From Acidovorax sp. (GTDB lineage: Bacteria > Pseudomonadota > Gammaproteobacteria > Burkholderiales > Burkholderiaceae_C): 64,000 bases of DNA. Of the stretch, positions 17,681 to 25,689 are shown piece after piece (position 1 is the stretch's first letter; every line of letters begins with the position of its first letter). A model generated the notes under the pieces. It saw nothing but the letters and a program-made list of their open reading frames with translations. It searched no databases and was not told the DNA's origin. The stretch covers positions 248,001 to 312,000 of the forward strand of contig JAITLO010000008.1 in the NCBI GenBank assembly GCA_031277855.1. The letters run 5' to 3'. A program made the position numbers and the translations under genes.

Positions 17681-17705
17681 AGGAAAAAGCCCGGAAGGCC
17701 GGGCT
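17681..17705 (-). terminator. Rho-independent terminator of cysB
   Basis: AGCCCGG (17688-17694) pairs with CCGGGCT (17699-17705) around AAGG. Minus-strand transcripts continue into a T5 run. It lies 34 bases past the cysB stop and just ahead of the aminotransferase start. Confidence 0.85.
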
Positions 17706-17738
17706 GAGAAGGGGGAAGGAGGGAAGGGCGGTGCCAGT

Positions 17739-18680
17739 TCACAGCTCGTAGTCATTGACCTGGCCGGTCATGGCGCGGGCAATGAGGTCACGGCTGAGGC
17801 GGTCGCTCAGCGTTTCGGCAAACTTGTAGACAAAGTTGCGCAGATAGGCGCCGCGCTTGAAGGCCACGCGGGCCACGCTCTGGCCGAACAAATGGCCCAC
17901 GGGGCGGGAGACCAGGTCCAGACCCGGGTCCTCGCGCATGGCCATTTCGGCCACGATGCCAATGCCCAGGCCCAGGCGCACATAGGTCTTGATCACGTCG
18001 GAGTCAATGGCCTCCAGCACGATGCGGGGCGTGATCTTGCGCGTGGCAAAGGCCGCGTCGATCTTGTTGCGGCCGGTGAACGAGGGGTGGTAGGTGATCA
18101 GCGCTTCCTGACCTATGTCCTCCAGGCCGATACGCTCTTTGGTGGCCAGGGGGTGGCCCTTGGGTACCACCAGCACGTGCTCCCATTCATAACAGGGCAG
18201 GGTCACCAGGTCGGGGTAGTCGGCCAGGGACTCGGTGGCCATGCCGATCTCGGCCACCTCGTCCAGCACCATGCGTGCCACCTCGTGCGGCGTGGCCTGG
18301 TGCAGGCTGATATTGACCTTGGGATAGGTGTCGCGCAGCTTGGCCACGGCATTGGGCAGCACATAGCGCGCCTGGGTGTGGGTGGTGGCAATGCTCAGCG
18401 TGCCGCTGTCCTGGGCGCTGAACTGCTCGCCAATGCGCTTCAGGTTGCCCACCTCGCGCATGATGAGTTCAATGCTTTTGAGCACATGCTGGCCGGGCTC
18501 GGTGATGCGCTTGAGGCGCTTGCCGTGGCGGGCGAAGATGTCCACGCCCAGCTCTTCTTCCAGCTCGATGATGGCCTTGGATACACCGGGCTGCGAGGTA
18601 TGCAGGGCCTTGGCGGCCTCGGTGAGGTTAAGGCCGCGGCGGGCGGCTTCCTGGACGAAGCGGAATTGGTGCAGATTCAT
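17739..18680 (-). CDS. cysB: LysR-type regulator CysB
   Basis: A 313-residue LysR-family regulator. The N-terminal winged helix-turn-helix MNLHQFRFVQEAARRGLNL continues into LTEAAKALHTSQPGVSKAI, the CysB/Cbl signature. The effector domain shows TTHTQARYVLP and the TESLADYPDLV and PCYEWEHVLVVP blocks. CysB activates sulfate uptake and assimilation and senses N-acetylserine or sulfide status. The sirohydrochlorin chelatase gene upstream on the same strand supports a sulfur-assimilation role, since siroheme is the sulfite reductase cofactor. A strong terminator follows. Confidence 0.93.
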   Translation of the reverse strand: MNLHQFRFVQEAARRGLNLTEAAKALHTSQPGVSKAIIELEEELGVDIFARHGKRLKRITEPGQHVLKSIELIMREVGNLKRIGEQFSAQDSGTLSIATTHTQARYVLPNAVAKLRDTYPKVNISLHQATPHEVARMVLDEVAEIGMATESLADYPDLVTLPCYEWEHVLVVPKGHPLATKERIGLEDIGQEALITYHPSFTGRNKIDAAFATRKITPRIVLEAIDSDVIKTYVRLGLGIGIVAEMAMREDPGLDLVSRPVGHLFGQSVARVAFKRGAYLRNFVYKFAETLSDRLSRDLIARAMTGQVNDYEL

Positions 18681-18723
18681 AAGCGGATGTCAGCTGGTGT
18701 GGACATCATTATGAATGATTTAT

Positions 18724-19143
18724 CTAAGATTTTGGTTTTTTATATATTTCTCCCTGTGCGATCTGGGCCAGCAAGGCGATCACACGGGGGTCTTCGCCCA
18801 CGGGCGTGGCGCTTTCCAGTAGCAGGCCGGGGTGGGCGGCGCGGGCGGCCTCCAGCAGCAGTGGCAGGTCTTCGCGCGCATGGCGGCCGGTGCCGAGGAA
18901 CAAGGGCAACACCGTGATGCGCGTGCAGCCTTGCTGCACCAACTGCTCGACAGCACTGGACAGGTCGGGGCTGCTGATTTCCAGATAGGCGCAGACGCAG
19001 GGCAGATCGGGTTGCAGGCGCTGCAGCTCGGCCTGCACGGCCTGTATGGGGGCATGCCACAGCGGGTCGCGCGAGCCATGGGCAAACAGCAGCACGCCGG
19101 CCTTGGGCGGGCACGGTGTGCTGCCGCTGTGGGGGCCGCTCAC
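18724..19143 (-). CDS. cbiX: Sirohydrochlorin chelatase, CbiX/SirB type
   Basis: A 139-residue single-domain class II chelatase that inserts Co or Fe into sirohydrochlorin. The conserved start LLFAHGSRDPLWHAP carries the metal-binding His. VLPLFLGTGRHAREDLP carries the second His pair. Length matches short CbiX/SirB enzymes, which work as dimers. The ATG overlaps the lptG stop by four bases (ATGA), so the two are translationally coupled, and cysB follows 43 bases later. The context favours siroheme (Fe) rather than cobalamin, but this is inference. Confidence 0.88.
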   Translation of the reverse strand: MSGPHSGSTPCPPKAGVLLFAHGSRDPLWHAPIQAVQAELQRLQPDLPCVCAYLEISSPDLSSAVEQLVQQGCTRITVLPLFLGTGRHAREDLPLLLEAARAAHPGLLLESATPVGEDPRVIALLAQIAQGEIYKKPKS

Positions 19144-20240
19144 CGCCGCAGCACCAGCCAGGCAAAAGCGCCCAGCGACAGCAGCGAGTAGATCACCCCA
19201 GGCGCTGCCGCCGTGAGCATGGGCTGCCAGTTGTTGAGGTTGCCGGCGTAGCCGAAGACGTTGTTCAGCAGGAAGAAGCTGATGCCCGCCATCACACCGC
19301 CAAACACATAGCCGGCAATGCCGCCGGAGCGGAAGTGCAAATAGGCAAAGGGCAGGGCCAGCACCACCATCACCAGGCAGCTGAGCGGGTAGAACACCTT
19401 GCGCCAGAACTCGATCTCGTACTTCTGGGCCGACTGGTCGTTGTTCTCCAGGTGCTGGATGAACTGGAACAACTCGATGGTGGGCATGCGGTCGGGCTTG
19501 TGCACAGCCGCGGCCACCATATCGGGCGTCAGCTCGGTGGCGAAGTTGTAGCTGGGCTCGTTAAAGCGCTCCACCTTGGCTTCGGTCGCATCGGGGTAGT
19601 GAAACTCCGAGCGCTGCACCTGTTCCAGCTGCCAGTGGGTGCCATCCACGGCCAGGCCTTTGGCAGCGTGAATCTGGCGCCGCATGCGGCCCTCGCGGTC
19701 GAACTCGAAGATGCGCAGATTCAGCAGTTCATCGCCGCGTATGTTGCGCACATTGATGGCCAGGGTGTTGCCGTTCTGGCGCTCCTTGAGCCAGGCGCCG
19801 GTAGAGCCCGTGGTGACGGTCTTGCCCATGAATTTGGCCTGGGCAGCGGTGGCGGCCCGCTCGGACATGGGGGCAATATAGTCGCCCACCACAAAGGTCA
19901 GCAGCACAAAGCCGGCGCCCACGGTGAGCAGGGTGCGCAGCGCCAGCCAGGGGCCCAGGCCGCTGGTGCGCATGATGGTGAATTCCGAGCTCTCGGCCAG
20001 CCGCGCCATCACATAGATGGTGCCGATCAGCACCGTGATGGGCAGCAGCTCGTAGAGGTGGTTGGGCACTTCCAGCAGCACCACCAGCATGGCGTAGCCG
20101 GTGGTGTAGCTTTCGGAGCGGCCCACATAGCGCATTTCGTCGAGCAGGTCGAAGAAAAAGAACAGCGCCAGAAACGCCAGGGTCACGAAGGCCACCGTGG
20201 TGATGACGTCGCGGAAGATCATGCGGCGCAGCGTCTTCAT
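19140..20240 (-). CDS. lptG: LPS export ABC transporter permease LptG
   Basis: A 366-residue permease subunit of the LptB2FG complex, which extracts lipopolysaccharide from the inner membrane. It begins MKTLRRMIFRDVITTVAFV and has FLALFFFFDLLDEM, the coupling-helix region MARLAESSEFTIMRTSGL, a central periplasmic beta-jellyroll and three C-terminal helices (CLVMVVLALPFAYLHFRSGG). Six membrane segments are expected. The start codon overlaps the lptF stop by four bases, and its stop overlaps the chelatase start. Confidence 0.95.
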   Translation of the reverse strand: MKTLRRMIFRDVITTVAFVTLAFLALFFFFDLLDEMRYVGRSESYTTGYAMLVVLLEVPNHLYELLPITVLIGTIYVMARLAESSEFTIMRTSGLGPWLALRTLLTVGAGFVLLTFVVGDYIAPMSERAATAAQAKFMGKTVTTGSTGAWLKERQNGNTLAINVRNIRGDELLNLRIFEFDREGRMRRQIHAAKGLAVDGTHWQLEQVQRSEFHYPDATEAKVERFNEPSYNFATELTPDMVAAAVHKPDRMPTIELFQFIQHLENNDQSAQKYEIEFWRKVFYPLSCLVMVVLALPFAYLHFRSGGIAGYVFGGVMAGISFFLLNNVFGYAGNLNNWQPMLTAAAPGVIYSLLSLGAFAWLVLRR

Positions 20241-21340
20241 GCGGCGGCTCCTTGGTTGCGGCGTGGCAGCAGCTGGGCTGGCGTCCAGCGATAGTGGCGG
20301 GCCATCAATGCCAGGCCACCTATGAGCAGCACCGTGCCATGCAGGCCCAGCACAAAGGCGGGCATGCTCATCTTGCCCGAGCCCACCCAGCTCTGGCCCA
20401 GGGTCATTAGGTTGTAGTAGAGGACAAAAGCCAGCAGGGCCACGGCCAGGCTGGTGCTTTTGCCCGCGCGCGGGTTGGCACTGGTCACGGCCAGGGCCAG
20501 CAGCACAAAGTTGAGGGCCGCCAGCGGCAGTCCCATGCGCCAGCCCAGCTCGGCTTGCTCCGGAATGTCGTTGGAGCCCAGCAACTCCAGCGTGGGTTTG
20601 GCCTTGGTCAGCTGGGCGGCCGCGCTGGCGCTGTTGCCCTCGGACAGGCGCACGGCGTATTCCTGAAACTGGCTGATGCGCAGGCCGGCGTCGTCGGGCT
20701 TGGTTTCCACCCGTTGGCCGTCGACCAAAACGGCCATTTTGTCGCCATTTTGTATCTGCAGCCGTGCGCTCTTGGAAGAGGTCACCACCTGCTTGCCCTG
20801 GGTGTTGTCGACGATGAAGACATTGCTGGCCGAGTCTGCCGACAAGGATTCCTTATCAATAAAGAACACCCGCAGGCCATTCGCAGATTCCTGGAATTCG
20901 CCAGGGGCAATGCGGTCCACATCGCTGCGTTGCTCGAACTGCTCGCGCATTTGCTGCACCTGCTGGTTGCTCCAGGGCCAGACCCACAGCGATAGTAGGC
21001 CTATGATCAGCACCACGGGCCAGGCAAAGCGCAGCAGCGGCCGGCACAGGCTGGCAAGCCCGCGACCGCTGGCGAACCAAATCACCATTTCGCTGTCTCT
21101 GTACATGCGCGTGAGCGTGCCCACGATGGCCACGAACAGGCTCAGCATGAGAATGGTGGAGAGCTGACTGAGCACGGTAAAACCCATGACCAGCAGAACG
21201 TCGGAGGGGCTGACGGAGCCCTTGGCGGCTTGGCCCAGGGTGCGGATGAGCATCATGGTCATGACCACGGTGACCAACACCACCAGGGTGGCACCAAAGC
21301 TGCGAGCCAGCTCTTTGCGTATGGATGAATCGAATAACAT
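20237..21340 (-). CDS. lptF: LPS export ABC transporter permease LptF
   Basis: A 367-residue partner permease of LptG. It starts MLFDSSIRKELARSFGATL, has the conserved MYRDSEMVIWFASGRG coupling segment, a large periplasmic domain and the C-terminal LGWRMGLPLAALNFVLLALAV helices. The ATG at 21340 matches the usual LptF start; the in-frame GTG at 21358 only adds six residues. It is the first gene of a coupled run lptF-lptG-chelatase. Only 23 bases separate it from the divergent pepA, so its promoter must lie partly within pepA or in that short gap. Confidence 0.95.
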   Translation of the reverse strand: MLFDSSIRKELARSFGATLVVLVTVVMTMMLIRTLGQAAKGSVSPSDVLLVMGFTVLSQLSTILMLSLFVAIVGTLTRMYRDSEMVIWFASGRGLASLCRPLLRFAWPVVLIIGLLSLWVWPWSNQQVQQMREQFEQRSDVDRIAPGEFQESANGLRVFFIDKESLSADSASNVFIVDNTQGKQVVTSSKSARLQIQNGDKMAVLVDGQRVETKPDDAGLRISQFQEYAVRLSEGNSASAAAQLTKAKPTLELLGSNDIPEQAELGWRMGLPLAALNFVLLALAVTSANPRAGKSTSLAVALLAFVLYYNLMTLGQSWVGSGKMSMPAFVLGLHGTVLLIGGLALMARHYRWTPAQLLPRRNQGAAA

Positions 21341-21363
21341 CGGCTTAAAGGAAAACACCGATT

Positions 21364-23022
21364 ATGAACTTTGATCTCAAGGCCTTGGACCTGGCGGGTG
21401 CTGCCGCCGAAAAATGTGATGCTTTGTTGCTGCTGGTGCCCGAGGGCTTCAAGCCCGGCAAGGACCCGCTGTCCCAGTGCATTGCCCAGGCGCGCAAGGC
21501 TGGGGATCTGGAGCTGGCCGCAGGCAAGCAGCTGGCCCTGTACCAGCCGGCAGGCGTGGCGGCGCGCCGCGTGCTGCTGCTGGGCGCAGGCAATGGCGAT
21601 GCGAAGGCAGTGCGTAGCGCATTGACGGCAGCAGCTGCCACACTGAAAGCACCGGCCTGCAAGCGTGCCGTGGTCTGCCTGGCTGCGCTGGACGCCCCTG
21701 CCGTGGTGGCGGCTGCCGTGCAGACGGTGGCCGAGGTCAGCTATGTCTACACCGCCACCAAGCCTGAGGCCAAGACCCCGGCCCTGGCCCGCGTGACCGT
21801 AGCCGTGACCGATAAGGCCGCTGCCGCAGAAGCCTTTGCTCTGGGGGAGGCCGTGGCTGCCGGCGTGGGCCTGGCGCGTGAATGGGCCAACCGTCCCGCC
21901 AACCACGCCACCCCCACGCTGCTGGCAGGCGCTGCCAAGACGCTGGCCAAGCAGCGTGGTATCCAGTGCAAGGTGCATGGCCCCAAGGAAGTGGCCAAGC
22001 TGGGCATGGGCGCTTTCATGGCCGTGGCCCAGGGCTCGCGCGAGCCGCTGCAGTTCATCGAGCTGCACTACCAGGGTGCTACCAAGTCGCAGGCCCCTGT
22101 GGTGCTGGTGGGCAAGGGCATTACCTTTGACACCGGTGGCATTTCGCTCAAACCCGCTGCCGGCATGGACGAGATGAAGTTCGACATGGGCGGTGCGGCC
22201 TCGGTGCTGGGCGTGTTCCGCGCACTGGCTGAGCTGCGCCCCGCCATCAATGTGGTGGGCCTGATCCCTGCTTGCGAGAACATGCCTGACGGCCAGGCCG
22301 TGAAGCCGGGCGATGTGGTCACCAGCATGAGCGGCCAGACCATCGAGATTTTGAACACCGATGCCGAAGGCCGCCTGGTGCTGTGCGATGCGCTGACTTA
22401 TGCCGCACGCTTCAAGCCTGCTGCCCTGGTGGACGTGGCGACCTTGACCGGCGCCTGCGTGATCGCCCTGGGTGGACTGCGCAGCGGCATGTATGCCAGC
22501 ACAGACAATTTGGCCGATGCCTTGCAAAAGGCCGGTGAAGCCGCGCAAGACCTGTGCTGGCGCATGCCGCTGGATGATGACTATGCCGAAGGCCTGAAGA
22601 GCACGTTTGCCGATGTGGCCAATGTGGCCGGTCGCGCCGCAGGCTCGGTGACGGCGGCCAAGTTTCTGCAGCGCTTTGTGGGTGATATCCCATGGGCCCA
22701 CCTGGATATCGCAGGCACAGCCTGGAAGGAAGGTGCTGCCAAGGGCGGTACGGGCCGTCCCGTGGGCTTGCTGGTGCATTACCTGCTGGGCCAGGCCGCA
22801 GCCGCCAAGAGTGGCAAGCCGGCCAAGGCTGTCAAGGTGGTGAAGGCGGTCAAGACCGCGCCAGCCAAGGTCGTCAAAGCCGTTAAGGTGGTCAAGGCAG
22901 TCCAGACTGTGGCTGCAGCCAAGCCCAAGGCGCCACGCACGCCCAAGCGTGTGGTGGCGGCGCAGCCGATGGTCACGGCTGCTGCATCGCCTGAAGCCCC
23001 CAGCGCGGGCCCTGCAGTGTGA
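21364..23022 (+). CDS. pepA: Leucyl aminopeptidase PepA with a Lys/Ala/Val-rich C-terminal tail
   Basis: A 552-residue M17 cytosolic aminopeptidase with two metal ions. The catalytic domain shows VGKGITFDTGGISLKP, FDMGGAASVLG and the bicarbonate/arginine signature NTDAEGRLVL. The usual length is about 480-505, and the extra residues, roughly 478-552, form an unusual tail. That tail has repeated KAVKVVKAV units and then PKAPRTPKR, resembling histone H1-like bacterial tails. Enteric PepA also binds DNA in site-specific recombination and carAB control, so nucleic acid contact is a possible role. AAAGGAAA precedes the ATG. holC overlaps downstream. Confidence 0.95.
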   Translation: MNFDLKALDLAGAAAEKCDALLLLVPEGFKPGKDPLSQCIAQARKAGDLELAAGKQLALYQPAGVAARRVLLLGAGNGDAKAVRSALTAAAATLKAPACKRAVVCLAALDAPAVVAAAVQTVAEVSYVYTATKPEAKTPALARVTVAVTDKAAAAEAFALGEAVAAGVGLAREWANRPANHATPTLLAGAAKTLAKQRGIQCKVHGPKEVAKLGMGAFMAVAQGSREPLQFIELHYQGATKSQAPVVLVGKGITFDTGGISLKPAAGMDEMKFDMGGAASVLGVFRALAELRPAINVVGLIPACENMPDGQAVKPGDVVTSMSGQTIEILNTDAEGRLVLCDALTYAARFKPAALVDVATLTGACVIALGGLRSGMYASTDNLADALQKAGEAAQDLCWRMPLDDDYAEGLKSTFADVANVAGRAAGSVTAAKFLQRFVGDIPWAHLDIAGTAWKEGAAKGGTGRPVGLLVHYLLGQAAAAKSGKPAKAVKVVKAVKTAPAKVVKAVKVVKAVQTVAAAKPKAPRTPKRVVAAQPMVTAAASPEAPSAGPAV

Positions 23023-23030
23023 CGGCAGCC

Positions 23031-23462
23031 ATGACCGAGGTGGCTTTTCACTTCAACGCCCCGGACAAGCTGGGCTATGTGTGCCGCTTTGTACGCAAGG
23101 CGTTGCGCCACGACGCCCGGGTGACCGTGGCAGCGCCGGCGCAGGTGCTGGCACATTTGTCGGCACGCCTGTGGAAAAGCGCACCCAGCGACTTTCTGGC
23201 CCATGCCACCCCGGGCTGCGATGCTGCACTGGCAGCCCTGTCGCCCGTGGTGCTGGTGGAAGACGCGGCCCAGTCACCCCACCACCAGATTTTGCTGAAT
23301 CTGCACGATGAGCTGCCCGCAGCGGCCCAGGCTTTTGAGCGGGTGGTGGAGGTGGTGTCGCTCGACGACATGGACCGTGCGCTGGCGCGCCAGCGCTGGA
23401 AGGGCTATGCCGCCCAGGGCTATGCCATCCAGCGCCATGACCTGGTGCTGAAAGGAATGTGA
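23031..23462 (+). CDS. holC: DNA polymerase III subunit chi (HolC)
   Basis: A 143-residue chi subunit linking the clamp loader to single-strand-binding protein. Typical features are FHFNAPDKLGYVCRFVRKAL at the N-terminus, LWKSAPSDFLAHA in the middle and the closing QRWKGYAAQGYAIQRHDL. The ATG at 23031 is eight bases past the pepA stop; a GTG at 23019 would overlap pepA by four bases and remains possible. pepA-holC is a conserved pair in proteobacteria, and valS usually follows. Here valS is absent and a small helical protein follows instead. Confidence 0.92.
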   Translation: MTEVAFHFNAPDKLGYVCRFVRKALRHDARVTVAAPAQVLAHLSARLWKSAPSDFLAHATPGCDAALAALSPVVLVEDAAQSPHHQILLNLHDELPAAAQAFERVVEVVSLDDMDRALARQRWKGYAAQGYAIQRHDLVLKGM

Positions 23463-23872
23463 TGGATGCATTCGGACGCCAGCCTCCGCGCTATGTCCCG
23501 ACCCTGACCGATGTGGTGGCCGAAGGCCTGCCCATTCACCGGCCTGCCGAGACTGGCGCAGGTGCTGCCCTCTACACGCGGGAAAAAGCGCAGATGCTCC
23601 CCCAGGCATTGTCAGAGGCCACGCCGCTGCAGGCTGGGGTGGCGGCACCTGCGGACATGCCGGATGCCGCGCAGCTGCATGAAGAGGTGGTGGCGCGCCT
23701 GCTGGCGCGTGTGCAACCCATGCTGGAAACCCAGTTGCGCAATACCGTGGCGGAAGTGGTGCAATCCCATGTAGAACTGCTGGCGCGCAGCCTGTGTGCG
23801 GCGGCAGAGGATGTGGTGCGTGCGGCAGTGGCCGATGCCGTGGTCCAGGAGATGCAGCAAGCACCGCGCTGA
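23462..23872 (+). CDS. Hypothetical helical protein downstream of holC
   Basis: A 136-residue protein whose ATG overlaps the holC TGA by one base, so it is translationally coupled. The N-terminal half is Pro-rich (PPRYVPTLTDVV then GLPIHRP). The C-terminal half is a long amphipathic helix (LHEEVVARLLARVQPMLETQ onwards to VADAVVQEMQQ) with heptad-like spacing, suggesting a coiled coil. No signal, membrane segment or catalytic motif is visible. I do not recognise the family. The coupling to holC suggests, without proof, a link to the replisome. Confidence 0.75.
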   Translation: MDAFGRQPPRYVPTLTDVVAEGLPIHRPAETGAGAALYTREKAQMLPQALSEATPLQAGVAAPADMPDAAQLHEEVVARLLARVQPMLETQLRNTVAEVVQSHVELLARSLCAAAEDVVRAAVADAVVQEMQQAPR

Positions 23873-23990
23873 GGCTGTGGGTGCTCCGGGCCTTTCCCGC
23901 TCACGCTTTCTTGGCCCCGGAAAGAAGGTGGGGCTGCTCGCAAGCTTTCTTGCCAACCAGCGGCCGGAGTGCGTGGGCTGGAGCGAGAGG

Positions 23991-25004
23991 CTAGCGCGCT
24001 GCCAGCACCTCGGGGTTGATGATGTTGCTGGGCTGGCCGTTGACGAAGTTCACGATGTTCTCGAAAGCGGCACCAAAGTACAGCTCGTAGTTGTCCTGCT
24101 CCACATAGCCGATGTGGGGGGTGCAAATGCAGTTTTCCATGCGCAGCAGCGCATGCCCTTGCAAGATGGGTTCGGTCTCAAACACATCGATGGCGGCCAT
24201 ACCGGGGCGCCCCTGGTGCAGGGCCGTGGCCAGGGCGTCGGGCTCCACCAGCTCGGCGCGGGAGGTGTTCACGAACAGGGCCGTAGGCTTCATCAGCGAC
24301 AGATCATGGCGCGTGATGCAGTGCAAGGTATCTGGCGTGAGCCGCAGATGCACCGAGACGATATCGCTGCTGGCAAAAAAGTCTTCGCGGGAATAGGCCA
24401 CCTGGTAGCCATCTGCCAGGGCCTGGGCGCGCGATGCCTCGCGGCCCCAGACCTTGACGCCCATGCCAAAGGCGCGCGCATAGCTGGCCACCAGTTGGCC
24501 GATACGGCCATAGCCCCATATGCCCAGCGTGCGGCCGCGCAGCACTGTGCCCAAGCCGAAGTTGGCGGGCATGGATGCGGCCTTGAAGCCTGACTGCTGC
24601 CAGGCGCCATGCTTGAGGTTGGCAATGTACTGGGGCAGACGGCGGGAGGCCGCCATAATCAGCGCCCAGGTCAGCTCGGCGGGGGCCACGGGAGAGCCTA
24701 CGCCTTCGGCAACGGCAACGCCGTAATGGGTGCAGGCCTGCAGGTCAATGTGCGGGCCTACGCGGCTGGTCTGCGAAATCATCTTCAGGCGCGGCAGCTT
24801 TTCTAGCAGCTGGCGCGTGATGTGGGTGCGCTCGCGGATCAGCACAATGATGTCGGCGTCGCGCAGACGCACGGCCAACTGGCCTTGGCCCTTGACGGTA
24901 TTGGTATAGACCTTGGCGTTGAAGGCATCCAGGCGGCCGGCGCAGTGGAGTTTGCGAACTGCGTCTTGGTAGTCGTCCAGAATCACGATGTTCATCGGCT
25001 GCAT
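23991..25004 (-). CDS. D-2-hydroxyacid dehydrogenase family protein
   Basis: A 337-residue NAD(P)-dependent D-isomer-specific 2-hydroxyacid dehydrogenase. The Rossmann motif GIWGYGRIG is followed by the catalytic triad region: Arg in NTSRAEL, Glu in DVFETEP and His in TPHIGYVE. The chain resembles phosphoglycerate dehydrogenase-like proteins without the regulatory ACT domain. Substrate cannot be set from sequence. It stands alone. Its upstream region carries a 12-mer shared with the region upstream of the PLP dehydratase at 55362, plus three related GCGTA-type repeats, both listed separately. Confidence 0.9.
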   Translation of the reverse strand: MQPMNIVILDDYQDAVRKLHCAGRLDAFNAKVYTNTVKGQGQLAVRLRDADIIVLIRERTHITRQLLEKLPRLKMISQTSRVGPHIDLQACTHYGVAVAEGVGSPVAPAELTWALIMAASRRLPQYIANLKHGAWQQSGFKAASMPANFGLGTVLRGRTLGIWGYGRIGQLVASYARAFGMGVKVWGREASRAQALADGYQVAYSREDFFASSDIVSVHLRLTPDTLHCITRHDLSLMKPTALFVNTSRAELVEPDALATALHQGRPGMAAIDVFETEPILQGHALLRMENCICTPHIGYVEQDNYELYFGAAFENIVNFVNGQPSNIINPEVLAAR

Positions 25005-25024
25005 TGATTCTCTAAGCTATTGAT

Positions 25025-25036
25025 CTATTCGAATAA
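25025..25036. promoter_or_regulatory. Shared motif CTATTCGAATAA upstream of the hydroxyacid dehydrogenase
   Basis: The 12-mer contains the perfect palindrome TATTCGAATA and lies 21 bases upstream of the minus-strand start at 25004. The identical 12-mer occurs at 56495-56506 upstream of the PLP dehydratase. AT-rich 12-mers are rare by chance in this GC-rich sequence, so a common regulator is possible. Confidence 0.35.
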
Positions 25037-25082
25037 ATCTAGATATGCGGACCGTTTGGGCGTAGCCGTTCAGTCTTCGAAG

Positions 25083-25182
25083 GCGTAGGTTTTTGCCAGT
25101 GTGCAGTCAGCGCGCGGGCATCACACTTCACCCTATAGCGTAACTTTTGGCGTCATTTTTGTGTGTACGCCAAAACCTACGC
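25083..25182. repeat. Three related GCGTA-type repeats, two of them inverted
   Basis: GCGTAGGTTTTTGCC (25083-25097) and GCGTAACTTTTGGCG (25138-25152) are direct copies. CGCCAAAACCTACGC (25168-25182) is an inverted copy. The outer pair shares an 11-bp perfect inverted repeat, GCGTAGGTTTT. They could be operator copies for the dehydrogenase gene or the ends of a small degraded element. Confidence 0.45.
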
Positions 25183-25378
25183 TGATCTGGAGCGGTCATG
25201 CACTTTGGCGCGCGATAAGCCAGAGCGCCGCAGGCTAGTCTGAGTATTGTCGTTCAAGGCTGCCAAGGCTTGCGGCTTGAAGCCAGTAAAGCTGGAAAAA
25301 ATTGGCTTTATCGTGATCAGTCACCGGATGACTCACGCATGCGGCAGGTCAGGGGCGCTTGGCCTGTGCACTGGGGCA

Positions 25379-25404
25379 AGAAAAAACCGCCTCGATGGGC
25401 GGTT
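25379..25404 (-). terminator. Rho-independent terminator of the 47-residue gene
   Basis: AACCGCC (25385-25391) pairs with GGCGGTT (25398-25404) over a 6-nt loop. The minus-strand side continues into TTTTTT. It lies 22 bases beyond the small gene's stop codon, which supports that gene being real. Confidence 0.8.
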
Positions 25405-25426
25405 GCGCGTTGGGGCAGTGGAGCGC

Positions 25427-25570
25427 TCAGAAGGCGTCTACGCTGTACTCGCCTTGCGGCGGCTCTTGGGCCAGCAGGCGAAGCACTTCCTCTGGGGAGC
25501 GAGGATCAGGCATAGGCGTGGTGTCTTGCTGGGGAGCCTGGTATTGGATGGCGGCGGAAAGAAAAGTCAT
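25427..25570 (-). CDS. Small hypothetical protein (47 residues)
   Basis: This 47-residue reading frame begins MTFLSAAIQYQAPQQDTTP and ends PPQGEYSVDAF. The ATG at 25570 has AAGGAA seven bases upstream, and the gene ends just before a strong terminator, so it looks like an independent small gene. The protein is soluble and acidic, with no membrane helix and a predicted short helix SPEEVLRLLAQE. I do not recognise a family. The frame is open further upstream to 25855 but would cross the tRNA-like RNA, so the short start is used. Confidence 0.65.
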   Translation of the reverse strand: MTFLSAAIQYQAPQQDTTPMPDPRSPEEVLRLLAQEPPQGEYSVDAF

Positions 25571-25689
25571 GGCTGATTCCTTTGAGTCGCGCGGCACGGA
25601 TTGCCGTTGTGCTGTTTTTGTATAACGTTTGTAGAGCCCAAAGCGTTGACAAGATGAGCCGGCCAAAACGCCTTGGATACACTGCATGC

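Larger units (their letters stand above)
25005..25426. other. 422-base intergenic region with inverted/direct repeats
   Basis: No gene is supported. The region contains TATTCGAATA next to the dehydrogenase start, three GCGTA-type repeats at 25083-25182, and the terminator of the 47-residue gene at its right end. A plus-strand frame at 25247-25576 has no protein character and runs through that terminator. Confidence 0.6.

Noticed and set aside
25247-25576. Plus-strand open frame of 109 codons
   Set aside because: It runs through the terminator of the minus-strand 47-residue gene and across that gene, and its translation has no protein-like character.
25646-25682. TTGACA upstream of the tRNA-like RNA as a promoter
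   Set aside because: The best -10-like string (GATACA at 25676) is 24 bases away, too far for a standard sigma-70 promoter; it may be chance.
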